A stretch of DNA of 64,000 bases from UBA11986 sp031402435 (GTDB lineage Bacteria; Bacteroidota; Ignavibacteria; UBA10030; UBA6906). Below are positions 9,008-17,359 of this stretch, in pieces (the first letter of the stretch is position 1; each line of letters starts with the position of its first letter). Location: the NCBI GenBank assembly GCA_031402435.1, contig JANNSJ010000029.1, forward strand, positions 1-64,000, written 5' to 3'. The notes beneath the pieces were generated by a model that saw only the letters and a program-made list of their open reading frames with translations, was not told where the DNA came from and made no database searches. A program made the position numbers and the translations under genes.

Positions 9008-10045
9008 ATGAAGATGCGCATGTTAATTGTGGCGATGCTGATCTCAGTCCCGATATCATGGGTAACTGCAGCAACGGGAGTAGCGAAGTATGCAGGCGAA
9101 TTTACTTCGCTGGGTGTTGGGGGACGGGCGTTGGGCATGGGGGGGGCATTCGTTGCCCTTGCCGGTGATGTGACTGCCGGTTATTGGAACCCCGCAGGCC
9201 TGTCAAGGATAAACTATCCGCAATTCGCACTGATGCACGATGAACAGTTCGGCAGCCTCGTGAATTACGATTACGGCGCAGTGGCAATCCCGTTCGGCTC
9301 AAACACCAGCCTTGGCTTCAGTGTGATCCGTCTCGGTGTTGATGATATTGCCAACACACAGAACGCTGGCGTTGATATAAATAACAACCCCACCAATGAC
9401 CCGGCCCTGTGGGTTCGTATCGATCCGGATCGTGTCACCTACTTTAATGCTGCCGACTGGGCGTTTTACTTTACTTACTCGAAAAAGCAATCGGACGAGT
9501 TTTCATACGGCGCAAACGTCAAGATTATCCGGCGCGATCTCGGCGACGCTTCCGCAACCGGCGTTGGACTTGATATCGGTCTGTGGTATACGCCATTTGA
9601 GAATGTACAACTCGGTGCGAACTTGCAAGACGTGACAACAACATTCCTTGCGTGGAGTACCGGGCGAAATGAACTGATCTCGCCCACAATGAAAATCGGC
9701 TCGGCATACTTCATCGAAGCATTTGGGGGAAGGTTCGCTCCAGCGATTGATTTCGACGTCAGGTTCGAAAATCGTAAATACGCATCAACAGCCCATCTCG
9801 GTCGTGTCAGCTTTGATGTTCACTCCGGCCTCGAATACCAATTCAAAGACCTTGTTGCCCTGCGTGTCGGCTACAGCGATGTCAAGCAATTGACCATGGG
9901 TGCGGGCGTCCGCCTGCCGAAGCTCAATATTGACTACTCGTTTGCAAAGTTCGATGGTACGAACCAACTTGGCAACACGCACCGCATCTCGCTGATGTTT
10001 ACGCTCGAAGCAGAACAGTTCAAGCGTGTCGGCGAGTTGGAATGA
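9008..10045 (+). CDS. PorV/PorQ family outer-membrane protein
   Basis: A 345-residue FadL-like beta-barrel protein. After a signal peptide (about 1-22, ending VTAA) comes the family hallmark LGVGGRALGMGGAFVALAGD and then WNPAGL. PorV-family proteins in this phylum act as outer-membrane partners of type IX secretion or as general barrels; PorV itself shuttles cargo. A T9SS cargo is encoded in this window (43925-44704), so a secretion role is plausible but not shown. GAGGTGAGG lies just before the ATG; ATG at 9014 is an alternative start. The gene overlaps the following lipoprotein gene by 4 bp. Confidence 0.85.
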   Translation: MKMRMLIVAMLISVPISWVTAATGVAKYAGEFTSLGVGGRALGMGGAFVALAGDVTAGYWNPAGLSRINYPQFALMHDEQFGSLVNYDYGAVAIPFGSNTSLGFSVIRLGVDDIANTQNAGVDINNNPTNDPALWVRIDPDRVTYFNAADWAFYFTYSKKQSDEFSYGANVKIIRRDLGDASATGVGLDIGLWYTPFENVQLGANLQDVTTTFLAWSTGRNELISPTMKIGSAYFIEAFGGRFAPAIDFDVRFENRKYASTAHLGRVSFDVHSGLEYQFKDLVALRVGYSDVKQLTMGAGVRLPKLNIDYSFAKFDGTNQLGNTHRISLMFTLEAEQFKRVGELE

Positions 10046-10614
10046 GGTGTTGTTCCGGTTCGCTCCTCCGTTCCTGGCCGATTATTTTCTTCCTTCTCAT
10101 CACGGGGTGCGCGAGCGCCCCTCGTATTTCAGAATCCCGCTTCAGTCAGGAATACTTCACTTCACGTAACGGACAACTCCAATACAGACTCCCCGTTGGC
10201 TGGCTTAATTTGACCGGCGACTCCTCATCCTCCAATAATACGATCTGGTTGGTGCGTAGTGATTTTGCTGCGACGCTTGCGGTAAGAGAAGTGGTGATCG
10301 ACGTTGGGACGCGGACTGAGGTGAAGAATACCGGCTTGAGGCGGATAGCCGAGTTGACGCTCGCTCTTGCATCCGGAGAGGGAGGGGTGCGCGTTGTGAT
10401 GCCACCGGCAGCGTCGTCATTGCGTGGAACGGAGATATGCACCTACGAATATATCACGGGCCATCCAGGGGAAAAGATTCGGGTGATACTTCTGGATACG
10501 CACACGAGAGTGTATGAGATAAGCATGCTGAGGACGAAGAAGATCCCAGACGGGTCAATGATGGATGAAGCTGTTGACGTACAGCGATCCTTTGTAGAAA
10601 ATCTCACCTGGTGA
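10042..10614 (+). CDS. Putative outer-envelope lipoprotein, unknown function
   Basis: I do not recognise a family. The 190-residue product begins with a basic n-region, a hydrophobic core (WPIIFFLLI) and the lipobox LITGC, so Cys24 is the predicted lipidated residue. The rest is a compact alpha/beta domain without membrane segments (for example QYRLPVGWLNLTGDSSSS, then WLVRSDFAATLAVREV). The start overlaps the stop of the PorV-like gene (ATGA), so the two are translationally coupled and the lipoprotein may work with that barrel. It ends 1 bp from the end of the convergent CHASE2-cyclase gene. Confidence 0.72.
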   Translation: MRCCSGSLLRSWPIIFFLLITGCASAPRISESRFSQEYFTSRNGQLQYRLPVGWLNLTGDSSSSNNTIWLVRSDFAATLAVREVVIDVGTRTEVKNTGLRRIAELTLALASGEGGVRVVMPPAASSLRGTEICTYEYITGHPGEKIRVILLDTHTRVYEISMLRTKKIPDGSMMDEAVDVQRSFVENLTW

Positions 10615-10615
10615 A

Positions 10616-12826
10616 TTACTTCGATTGCATGACGAAGATGCCATTCCAATCTTTAGGCGGCGGGTTCAGGGCATAGTGGGTTGCCCGTTCGATGTACAGT
10701 CGCGATGGATAATCATCTGTCCTGAAACGCAATGCCTCCCTAAACCTGGCTATCGCAGCCTTCCATCGTCGTTCCCGATAGAGTAAAAGCCCACTGCTGT
10801 AATTGGAGAGGAAATCCTGCAGCGTCTTGTCGGGAGTGTTCTCGCTGATCTGCAGGAGTTCAAATATCTTGAGAGGAGTCGAACGGCCCTTCACGGTGAT
10901 CAGGTCAAGCTCGCGTCCCAAGATCCATTCCTTGACAAGGTCGTACGTACGTTCGCTCACCAGGATATTCGATTTGTACTGTTTGTTAGCCCCCTCAAGC
11001 CGTGAAGCAAGATTTACACTGTCGCCGATAACGGTGTAATCAAACTTGCCCATACCGCCCATGTTTCCCACCACCATTTCCCCTGTGTTAATCCCGATAC
11101 GCACGTTGAGCGAAGGTTTTCCCTGCTGCCTCCAGGCCGAGCGGATGGATGCAAGCCGATCCTCCATCTGCAGCGCACTGAGGCATGCACGCAGTGCATG
11201 ATCCGACTGGACAATGGGTGCACCCCAGAATGCCATAATGGCGTCGCCTTCATATTTGTCGAGCGTCCCGTCATTCTTGAAGACGATTTCCGTCATCGCA
11301 CTCAGGTATTCGTTCAGATGTCCGACAAGTTCTTCCGGTGGCATTCCTTCTGAGATGGTCGTGAAGCCCTCGATGTCACTGAACAATACCGTGAGCTCTC
11401 TTCGCTCTCCCCCGAGCTTTAACTTATCGGGATTCAGGATGAGCTCTTCAACCACAGACGGGTTTACATACGTACTGAACATTGCCTTGATGAGCAAACG
11501 TTGTTTTCGCTCAACGACGAAGTGATACACAGTGCTTGAGACATAGCCCGCAAGAACAGCAAGGATCGGACTGATGGCGGTCAACAAGTAGTTCTGCTTG
11601 TTGAACAAGACAAGAGCCGTAAATCCAACAACGAAGATCTCTGCCACGGCAAACAGAAAACCGTTCAACTCAACAAGAAACGCGTGTCTTGTGTTGGAGC
11701 CCTTCAGCGCCGAGGTTACAAAAAATGTTACTATGGTTAACACAATGACCAGAAGTATTTCCGTCGCTGACGATTGCTTGCGCAGGAACTGGTTGCGAAG
11801 GACACTCTCGATGACATTGGCGTGAATCTCGACGCCAAACATGAGATTGTCACCCGGTCGGTCTCCACGGGCAAACGCCACAGGAAACAAATCATGTTCC
11901 TCCGGGGCCATCGATCCTACCAGTACGATTTTATCTTTGAATGTGCCATCATGGAGGAGGCCATACTCGGGATCGCTGAACGTGTTTGTCTCTATGATCA
12001 GACTATCGTCACCCTGCGCCTCCTCTTTCGTTGTGAGAGTCTCGTCATCTATGACATTGGCGAAGGGTACACGGCGGAAGGAGTTGGCAGGACCGTAGAA
12101 ATTGATGAGAAACGTTGTGGCATCGTACTTAGGTATTTCAGCGTGGATGAACACAAAATGATCAGAGAAGTTCTCGACAATGCTCAAAGCCGGTAGGCCG
12201 TAATATTTGTCAAGCACGGCAAAGGAGAACGCCGGGATGAGCAGACTGGTATTCGTTCCCCACATTGGTCTGTACCGCCGCAACACGCCGTCCGCATCGT
12301 TGAGAACATTGACAGCGCCCAAACTGCTGTCAACATGGAAGAACATGTTGCCATAGTCCTCATTGGCTGTAACGATTCTGTACTCGGTCTCTTCTTGCGG
12401 CGCCTTGCCCGCAAGAACAACAATGCCGGCCTCCCGGATGGCCGCGCTCAGTTCATCATCGTCCTTCTTGCCGAGAAGACTTCCGCCAAGGATGAGATCG
12501 ATGCCGATTGCCCGCGCTCCAGCGGCCTTCAAATTGCGAATGAGGCGAGCATAGTACGAGCGCGGCCACGGCCATTTTTCCGGAAGAGACTTGAATGATT
12601 CTTCGGAGATATCAACAATGACGACGTTGCTGGAGTCCTTGAAGGTTGGATCGATACCACGGGATTCAAAACGATAATCTACCGAGGCGAGTTCAAGCCG
12701 TTGAATAATGCCGAGTTTCAGGATATTATCCTGTGTAATGACGACGACAAGGAGGGCAACTGCAATGGAGAGGCCGAGCTTTGTTGCCCAGCGTTGTTGT
12801 GACGAAGAGAGGCCGGGGCGTTTCAT
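10616..12826 (-). CDS. CHASE2-domain adenylate cyclase (class III)
   Basis: A 736-residue membrane sensor that should make cAMP. One transmembrane helix (about 17-32) is followed by a periplasmic CHASE2 domain (about 45-345), three more helices (about 356-373, 388-407, 417-432) and a cytosolic class III cyclase domain (about 475-660). Metal-binding Asp484 lies in FSDIEGFT and Asp528 in EGDAIMAFWGAP. The specificity residues Lys524 (DKYEGD) and Asp596 (FDYTVIGD) favour ATP over GTP. A short TPR-like helical tail (about 680-736) ends the protein. It is the last gene of a minus-strand cassette with FecR and outer-membrane proteins, 15 bp after 12842-15283. Confidence 0.93.
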   Translation of the reverse strand: MKRPGLSSSQQRWATKLGLSIAVALLVVVITQDNILKLGIIQRLELASVDYRFESRGIDPTFKDSSNVVIVDISEESFKSLPEKWPWPRSYYARLIRNLKAAGARAIGIDLILGGSLLGKKDDDELSAAIREAGIVVLAGKAPQEETEYRIVTANEDYGNMFFHVDSSLGAVNVLNDADGVLRRYRPMWGTNTSLLIPAFSFAVLDKYYGLPALSIVENFSDHFVFIHAEIPKYDATTFLINFYGPANSFRRVPFANVIDDETLTTKEEAQGDDSLIIETNTFSDPEYGLLHDGTFKDKIVLVGSMAPEEHDLFPVAFARGDRPGDNLMFGVEIHANVIESVLRNQFLRKQSSATEILLVIVLTIVTFFVTSALKGSNTRHAFLVELNGFLFAVAEIFVVGFTALVLFNKQNYLLTAISPILAVLAGYVSSTVYHFVVERKQRLLIKAMFSTYVNPSVVEELILNPDKLKLGGERRELTVLFSDIEGFTTISEGMPPEELVGHLNEYLSAMTEIVFKNDGTLDKYEGDAIMAFWGAPIVQSDHALRACLSALQMEDRLASIRSAWRQQGKPSLNVRIGINTGEMVVGNMGGMGKFDYTVIGDSVNLASRLEGANKQYKSNILVSERTYDLVKEWILGRELDLITVKGRSTPLKIFELLQISENTPDKTLQDFLSNYSSGLLLYRERRWKAAIARFREALRFRTDDYPSRLYIERATHYALNPPPKDWNGIFVMQSK

Positions 12827-12841
12827 GGGTACGCCGCTCTG

Positions 12842-15283
12842 CTAGACATCATACCGGTAGCGTAAACTCCAGATCGTATCTTTTGATATACCGTAGTTGT
12901 CGTAAAGGCTGAATTGAAGCTCGAAGGTCATCATGGGGATGGCATTCCATGCAACGCTGGCGTCCCAGGTTGTGCGGCGGAAATCACCAAAGGTGGGCGC
13001 AGCCGTAGCCATAACGGAGAGAATATCGCGGACGATGGCATACCGGGCATTGAGCGACAGTGTTGTGTAATTAAATTGTCCCGTCAACGGTACCGTGTTG
13101 GTATTGATACTCACATCGATGCTTGTTTGCAGTGGCACAACATATTGCGTGGTGAGTCCGAATCCCACGGTAAGATTCTTCACGTTGTAGTGCTGCAGCG
13201 AGTGATCTTCGCGGTTCGATGTTGAAAGATTGAAAAACGCGGTATGTTTGGCCGACAGCTCAAAATCGTACGTCGATTGAATAAAGAACCGGTTCGTTGC
13301 ATCATCAATTGCACTCAAAGAATCTCTTCCGACGAGGGAAATCTCATTTTTGCTGGCATATCGGGCAAACCCCACGGTCACATTCGGGTATTCCGGGTCG
13401 GGGTAGTAGCTGACGGAGAAGTTGACGTTCGTAAATGACGTTGTAGAGATCTTTGATTTGCTCGTGTTATCCTTGAGCAATTCGACTCCTGCTGTGGCAA
13501 AAACCCGGTTCTCCGCGAGACGCACACGATCAGTAATGTTGAACCCTTGAATATCCTTCCGGATGAACGTTTGTCCGAACGAATTGTAATCGCTTCCACG
13601 AAAGAGGTACATGAATTTGAATGCATTGTCGAAATAGTTCAACGCGAGTGTCGCGTCGTATGCCACAGTTGCCAGTTTGTCAAATTTAAGCGGGCGGAGG
13701 TTGTCGTTGACGGTGATGACGCGCGAAAGGATATCGCGGGCACGTTTGATCCTGCTTGCATCATTTGGATAGACTGAGTCAATGTAGGCATTGGTAAAAT
13801 CACCGCTTGAAATATCACTGTTGAACGCACTGAACGCTCCCTGACCACTCAACTCAATCCGTTTCTCATCGAAACGTGCAACGAAGTCCGTACCCAGTAC
13901 AAAATTCTCCTGCGGTCGTGTGCCGTATGAGATTGAAGAAATATCATCCTTTGCCTTCAGCCATGTGATCCCGAATTGCCAGTACTCGCCTGAACCGAAA
14001 CTCGGTCGAACGGCAAAAAGGTCCTGGGCGTATGTCCCGTAACTGAATTTTCCCCAAGTTGAGTCATCAATTTGCCCATAGGGAGGAATTTGACCTGCGA
14101 GAGAATCCCTTGTGTATTCCACCGAGAAGCTGTCCGCCGAGAACGTGGAGAGACGTCTCCCATCAATTGCGCGGGTGGTTTTTCCGAGAGTAAGATCAAC
14201 ATTGAACCATCCAAGTTTTAGAGCAGACACCAGACCGCGGACGCGTTTTCCACTCAAAACAAGATTGGGGAAGATTGGATACGCATCTCCATACCCCACG
14301 CGGAGCCAAGGGAGTTCAGCACTCGCGAAGTATCGGTTCTGTGGTTGGCGATCAGCCATCTCATCAGACGTAATGAATGCATTTGCATTGAAACGCCACT
14401 CGTCGGTTGAACCGTTAAAGGAAAAATTTCCACGGTTGTACCATGTTCCAACGTTGCCGACATTTTCATTTCTGGATTCCAGTTGGAGCGAAGCATTGTA
14501 TTTCCAGAGGCTCGTCGGCTCAGTGAGTGAACTCCCTGCGCCCAATACCGTAAACGTGGTTGAAGCGGTGCGATGAAGGTTTCCCTCCCTGTTGAAAAGT
14601 CGCACTGTCAATCGGTGCATTCCAGGTCGGATTGTGATGCCCGCATTTTCTGGAGACACCACTATGATGTCATCACTGATGACCGCTGTCTCGGAAATGT
14701 CCGCCCCGTCCAGCAATAGTTGTGTCGCTCGCTTTACAGCAATGCTATCCGCCCGAAGGAGGGAAATGGAAATGAGAAGGTCATCCGGTGCGACGCGACT
14801 GCCCGGTTCCGGGCTGAGAAACACAATCTGTGCGTCGGTCTCCGCCTCAGCACTCACTGTAATTTGCAGTGTTCTCCCCGGGGGTCTCTCAAACGGATCG
14901 GTGCTTTCGTTGAGAGGATACGATTCCAATGAGCCGTTACGGTTCTGCAATACAATATAGTACTCGACAAAGGGCGACAATACATCCTGTGGAGGAATCG
15001 TGGCGCTTGCCGTATTGCCGAGAATATCCATCTCCATCCGGCTATAGTCACTGGTGCTAAAAGGTCGATAGACGAGAAAAACCTTCTCAATCAACTCTCC
15101 CTGCTGAAGGCTGACGCGCATTGTCAACGGGACATTGGGAGTTGCAGATGTGGGGGATACCGATGCGACCTTGGTGGATATCTGCGAAACTGCAAGCGTG
15201 GATGGAAGACAGAATGCGAGCAAGCAAGAGAAGATGAATGGAAGGAACGATCCTGCGTTCTTCTTCCTTCGTTGGAAGGCCAT
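12842..15283 (-). CDS. Large exported beta-rich outer-membrane protein, unknown family
   Basis: No family is recognised with certainty. From the ATG at 15283 the protein has 813 residues and a signal peptide (QRRKK n-region, hydrophobic core, cut near LAVSQ). Residues of about 30-240 look like two Ig-like beta domains (SVSPTSATPNVPLTM; FLSPEPGSRVAPDDLLI). About 270 onward has alternating aromatic/hydrophobic strands typical of a beta-barrel, ending in a final strand (TIWSLRYRYDV). A TTG at 15307 in frame is a less likely start. It follows the FecR gene across a terminator-like hairpin and precedes the CHASE2 cyclase gene, suggesting an outer-membrane component of that sensing cassette. Confidence 0.7.
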   Translation of the reverse strand: MAFQRRKKNAGSFLPFIFSCLLAFCLPSTLAVSQISTKVASVSPTSATPNVPLTMRVSLQQGELIEKVFLVYRPFSTSDYSRMEMDILGNTASATIPPQDVLSPFVEYYIVLQNRNGSLESYPLNESTDPFERPPGRTLQITVSAEAETDAQIVFLSPEPGSRVAPDDLLISISLLRADSIAVKRATQLLLDGADISETAVISDDIIVVSPENAGITIRPGMHRLTVRLFNREGNLHRTASTTFTVLGAGSSLTEPTSLWKYNASLQLESRNENVGNVGTWYNRGNFSFNGSTDEWRFNANAFITSDEMADRQPQNRYFASAELPWLRVGYGDAYPIFPNLVLSGKRVRGLVSALKLGWFNVDLTLGKTTRAIDGRRLSTFSADSFSVEYTRDSLAGQIPPYGQIDDSTWGKFSYGTYAQDLFAVRPSFGSGEYWQFGITWLKAKDDISSISYGTRPQENFVLGTDFVARFDEKRIELSGQGAFSAFNSDISSGDFTNAYIDSVYPNDASRIKRARDILSRVITVNDNLRPLKFDKLATVAYDATLALNYFDNAFKFMYLFRGSDYNSFGQTFIRKDIQGFNITDRVRLAENRVFATAGVELLKDNTSKSKISTTSFTNVNFSVSYYPDPEYPNVTVGFARYASKNEISLVGRDSLSAIDDATNRFFIQSTYDFELSAKHTAFFNLSTSNREDHSLQHYNVKNLTVGFGLTTQYVVPLQTSIDVSINTNTVPLTGQFNYTTLSLNARYAIVRDILSVMATAAPTFGDFRRTTWDASVAWNAIPMMTFELQFSLYDNYGISKDTIWSLRYRYDV

Positions 15284-15315
15284 GATATGTGGGGAGTTTA
15301 TTTTCAAAACGTGTC

Positions 15316-15355
15316 TACAAAAAAGGCCCCGTTGGTTGAATTCCTTCAGGGCCTT
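15316..15355 (-). terminator. Minus-strand intrinsic terminator/attenuator between FecR and OMP genes
   Basis: Read on the minus strand, AAGGCCC and GGGCCTT form a 7-bp stem with a 19-base loop, followed by six T residues. It stands about 70 bp after the FecR stop and 32 bp before the OMP ATG at 15283. It either ends the upstream two-gene transcript or is an attenuator that makes the OMP and cyclase conditional or weaker. Confidence 0.7.
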
Positions 15356-15426
15356 CTAACATTTTCTTTATCACCCGGCGGTGGAATCAGCTCTGTCGAA
15401 ACGCTTCGCAGCCGGGGGATGGTTTA

Positions 15427-16122
15427 TCAATCCTTATATTCGATCTTAAGCCGCTTCGAATTTCCCCTGCCATCGCGAAGGTCAAATTCGAGTTTGTTGT
15501 CCTGCTCGCTTACCCGTGCCGCTTGTTCCGCTGCCGCCGCTTCTTCCGGTGTGGAAAGACGTGTCGTGATCGTGCCATCAGGCATTGAAATGCCGGTGAA
15601 TCCCGCCTGCACACTCACGATGTTGGACGAGACGTTATTCTTGAACTCGATGACACCTTCCGTCACTATCAGTGTATCGGCAAGAGTCGTCGTATTAAAT
15701 AATCCTCCGGTACCACGAATCGAAGCGACGGACGTTGGGGAGTTGAAGCGGAATTCTTCTCCGGTTCGCTGTTTCTTGATATTGAAACCGACGACACCGC
15801 TTTTCATCTCGACTGATTTTGAGAACGCTGAGCCGTTCATGGTGCCGTTTATCGTCAGCTCCGTCAACTCACGCACTCTGACAAGGCTGTTGTCCTTGAA
15901 CTTCACTATGGCAACAGACTTTGCTCCTGTTTTAACCCTGTCACCTGAGGAGAGAGTCTCACCCTTTTTTGCTCCCTGCCAGTCTTTTCCTGTCTCCTTA
16001 CGCGAGACATCAGATACAACTTTGCTGATGAGAGCTACCGAGCTTGCTGCTGTACCGCTTTGCACAAGCAAGAGAATCCCCGCCACGAGCGGGACGATGC
16101 AATATTTTATGAGTGTTTTCAT
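15427..16122 (-). CDS. FecR-domain protein, exported
   Basis: A 231-residue protein with an N-terminal signal peptide (about 1-28) and a FecR domain (about 40-150). Visible hallmarks are GETLSSGDRVKTGAKSVA, the IVKFKDNSLVRV strand and the FNSPTSVASIRGTGGLF motif. A charged C-terminal tail (DLRDGRGNSKRLKIEYKD) follows. Classical FecR proteins are inner-membrane anti-sigma regulators; this one lacks an N-terminal cytosolic sigma-binding domain, so it is more likely a periplasmic sensor or scaffold. ATG at 16122 has AGGGGGA at a good distance; the ATG at 16128 sits too close to it. It follows the 16140-17183 gene by 17 bp, in the same operon. Confidence 0.85.
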   Translation of the reverse strand: MKTLIKYCIVPLVAGILLLVQSGTAASSVALISKVVSDVSRKETGKDWQGAKKGETLSSGDRVKTGAKSVAIVKFKDNSLVRVRELTELTINGTMNGSAFSKSVEMKSGVVGFNIKKQRTGEEFRFNSPTSVASIRGTGGLFNTTTLADTLIVTEGVIEFKNNVSSNIVSVQAGFTGISMPDGTITTRLSTPEEAAAAEQAARVSEQDNKLEFDLRDGRGNSKRLKIEYKD

Positions 16123-16139
16123 GTTCATTCCCCCTTTGT

Positions 16140-17183
16140 CTATTCTAATTCAACTGCAGTCACTGCGTCCGGATTCTGGCGCAAGGTATTCACGAGCCTC
16201 TGAAGATCTGCAATCGAGATAGCCGTTCCGTTGAGGTGCAAGCTCCCCGCCGTTGTAAAGCCTTGTGCCTTGAGTTCATCAAACAACGACTGATATCTTG
16301 GAAGTGCACGCGCAAGTTCATCAAGAAGAGATGAGAGCGTCTGGGAACCGTTTGAGGCTACCGTAAACGAACGGAGTGAGCTTTTCCTGCCCACCGCTGT
16401 CCCGCCGACCACTCCGCTCAGACCTTCAACGAACCAGACGTAGGTTTTTCCCGGCTCAAGTATTCGCGCACCCGAGGACGGATATTGCATTGAGTTCGCC
16501 GGTGTCGTCTTTGTAAATTGCGGAACTCCGGATGCAGCTTCTTCCAAAGAGGTCTGGCCAGGCAACTTCTCGAAAACTGAGATACGAGAAGACGGGCCAT
16601 CGTACAGCCACTGGAATAATGGAAACTGATTTGCAAACTGGTCATCGTCAACGGGTGAAATCAGTTCGACGGTGGTTGGGTTCGAAAGTACAATCTTAAA
16701 TTCCGTATGTCCGGGAGGAGCAGAACCATCAACATATGTTACATCAACATTGAATGTGTATGTCCCCGCAGGAATCTGTCCTGAGGACAGTGCGGTTTCT
16801 TCCAGGCTTCTCTTTGCCGTGTTATCAAGATCATAACTGATAAGGCGAATTGTCCTGTCCAAATCAAGATTTGAAACCGATCTCGTGCCACGGACGGTGA
16901 AGCTGTCTGTTCCAAAGGTGAGCGCAATGGGATAGTCTCCCCTGTTGGGTATAGAGAACCCTGCTCTCACCGCCATTGTAACCGTTCTCGTTCCGATAAC
17001 CTGAATGTTGATTGTAAACAACCACTTTGGGGTAGTAGAGTGTCTGAAATCAATGTCGCTGACAGAGAGTTGGTTCACTGGAGCAACAATGCTTGAAACC
17101 GTTGGGGATTGGCTTAATGCAGTGGACAACGCAACCAGAAGGCAACACATCATTACCCAAAATGTCAGATATCGCGTTCTCAT
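16140..17183 (-). CDS. Exported protein with Ig/FN3-like domain, unknown function
   Basis: I do not recognise a named family. The 347-residue product starts with a signal peptide (MRTRYLTFWVMMCCLLVALS, cut near ALSQS). A beta-sandwich-like first half (about 25-190) is followed by an FN3-like segment (about 195-300: ELISPVDDDQFANQFPLFQW to TYVWFVEGL) and a helical C-terminus (about 305-347). The ATG at 17183 is preceded by AAGGGGGA at the right spacing; reading further upstream would destroy the signal peptide. It is the first gene of the FecR/OMP/cyclase cassette and has its own promoter 64-92 bp upstream. Confidence 0.68.
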   Translation of the reverse strand: MRTRYLTFWVMMCCLLVALSTALSQSPTVSSIVAPVNQLSVSDIDFRHSTTPKWLFTINIQVIGTRTVTMAVRAGFSIPNRGDYPIALTFGTDSFTVRGTRSVSNLDLDRTIRLISYDLDNTAKRSLEETALSSGQIPAGTYTFNVDVTYVDGSAPPGHTEFKIVLSNPTTVELISPVDDDQFANQFPLFQWLYDGPSSRISVFEKLPGQTSLEEAASGVPQFTKTTPANSMQYPSSGARILEPGKTYVWFVEGLSGVVGGTAVGRKSSLRSFTVASNGSQTLSSLLDELARALPRYQSLFDELKAQGFTTAGSLHLNGTAISIADLQRLVNTLRQNPDAVTAVELE

Positions 17184-17246
17184 TACAATCCCCCTTAATG
17201 TAAAGGCATTGGTTCTGAAGGGTTTAATACCCATCAGTGTGATGAG

Positions 17247-17275
17247 AGTATAACAAATTGTGCTCACTATTGCAA
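17247..17275 (-). promoter_or_regulatory. Predicted promoter of the FecR/OMP/CHASE2 cassette
   Basis: On the minus strand, TTGCAA (17270-17275) is followed after exactly 17 bp by TATACT (17247-17252), both close to sigma-70 consensus. Transcription would start near 17240, about 57 nt before the ATG at 17183. No operator-like palindrome was evident. Confidence 0.55.
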
Positions 17276-17359
17276 ACAGAAGGAACATTGTGAGACAGCG
17301 GTCACACGAGGGCGGGTTGCCTAAGCAGGTATAATTTACAGATGGCTATAATAATTCGG

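Noticed and set aside
15272..16222. 316-codon plus-strand open frame
   Set aside because: It is the complement of the FecR gene and its flanks; the minus-strand gene has the domain motifs and ribosome-binding site.
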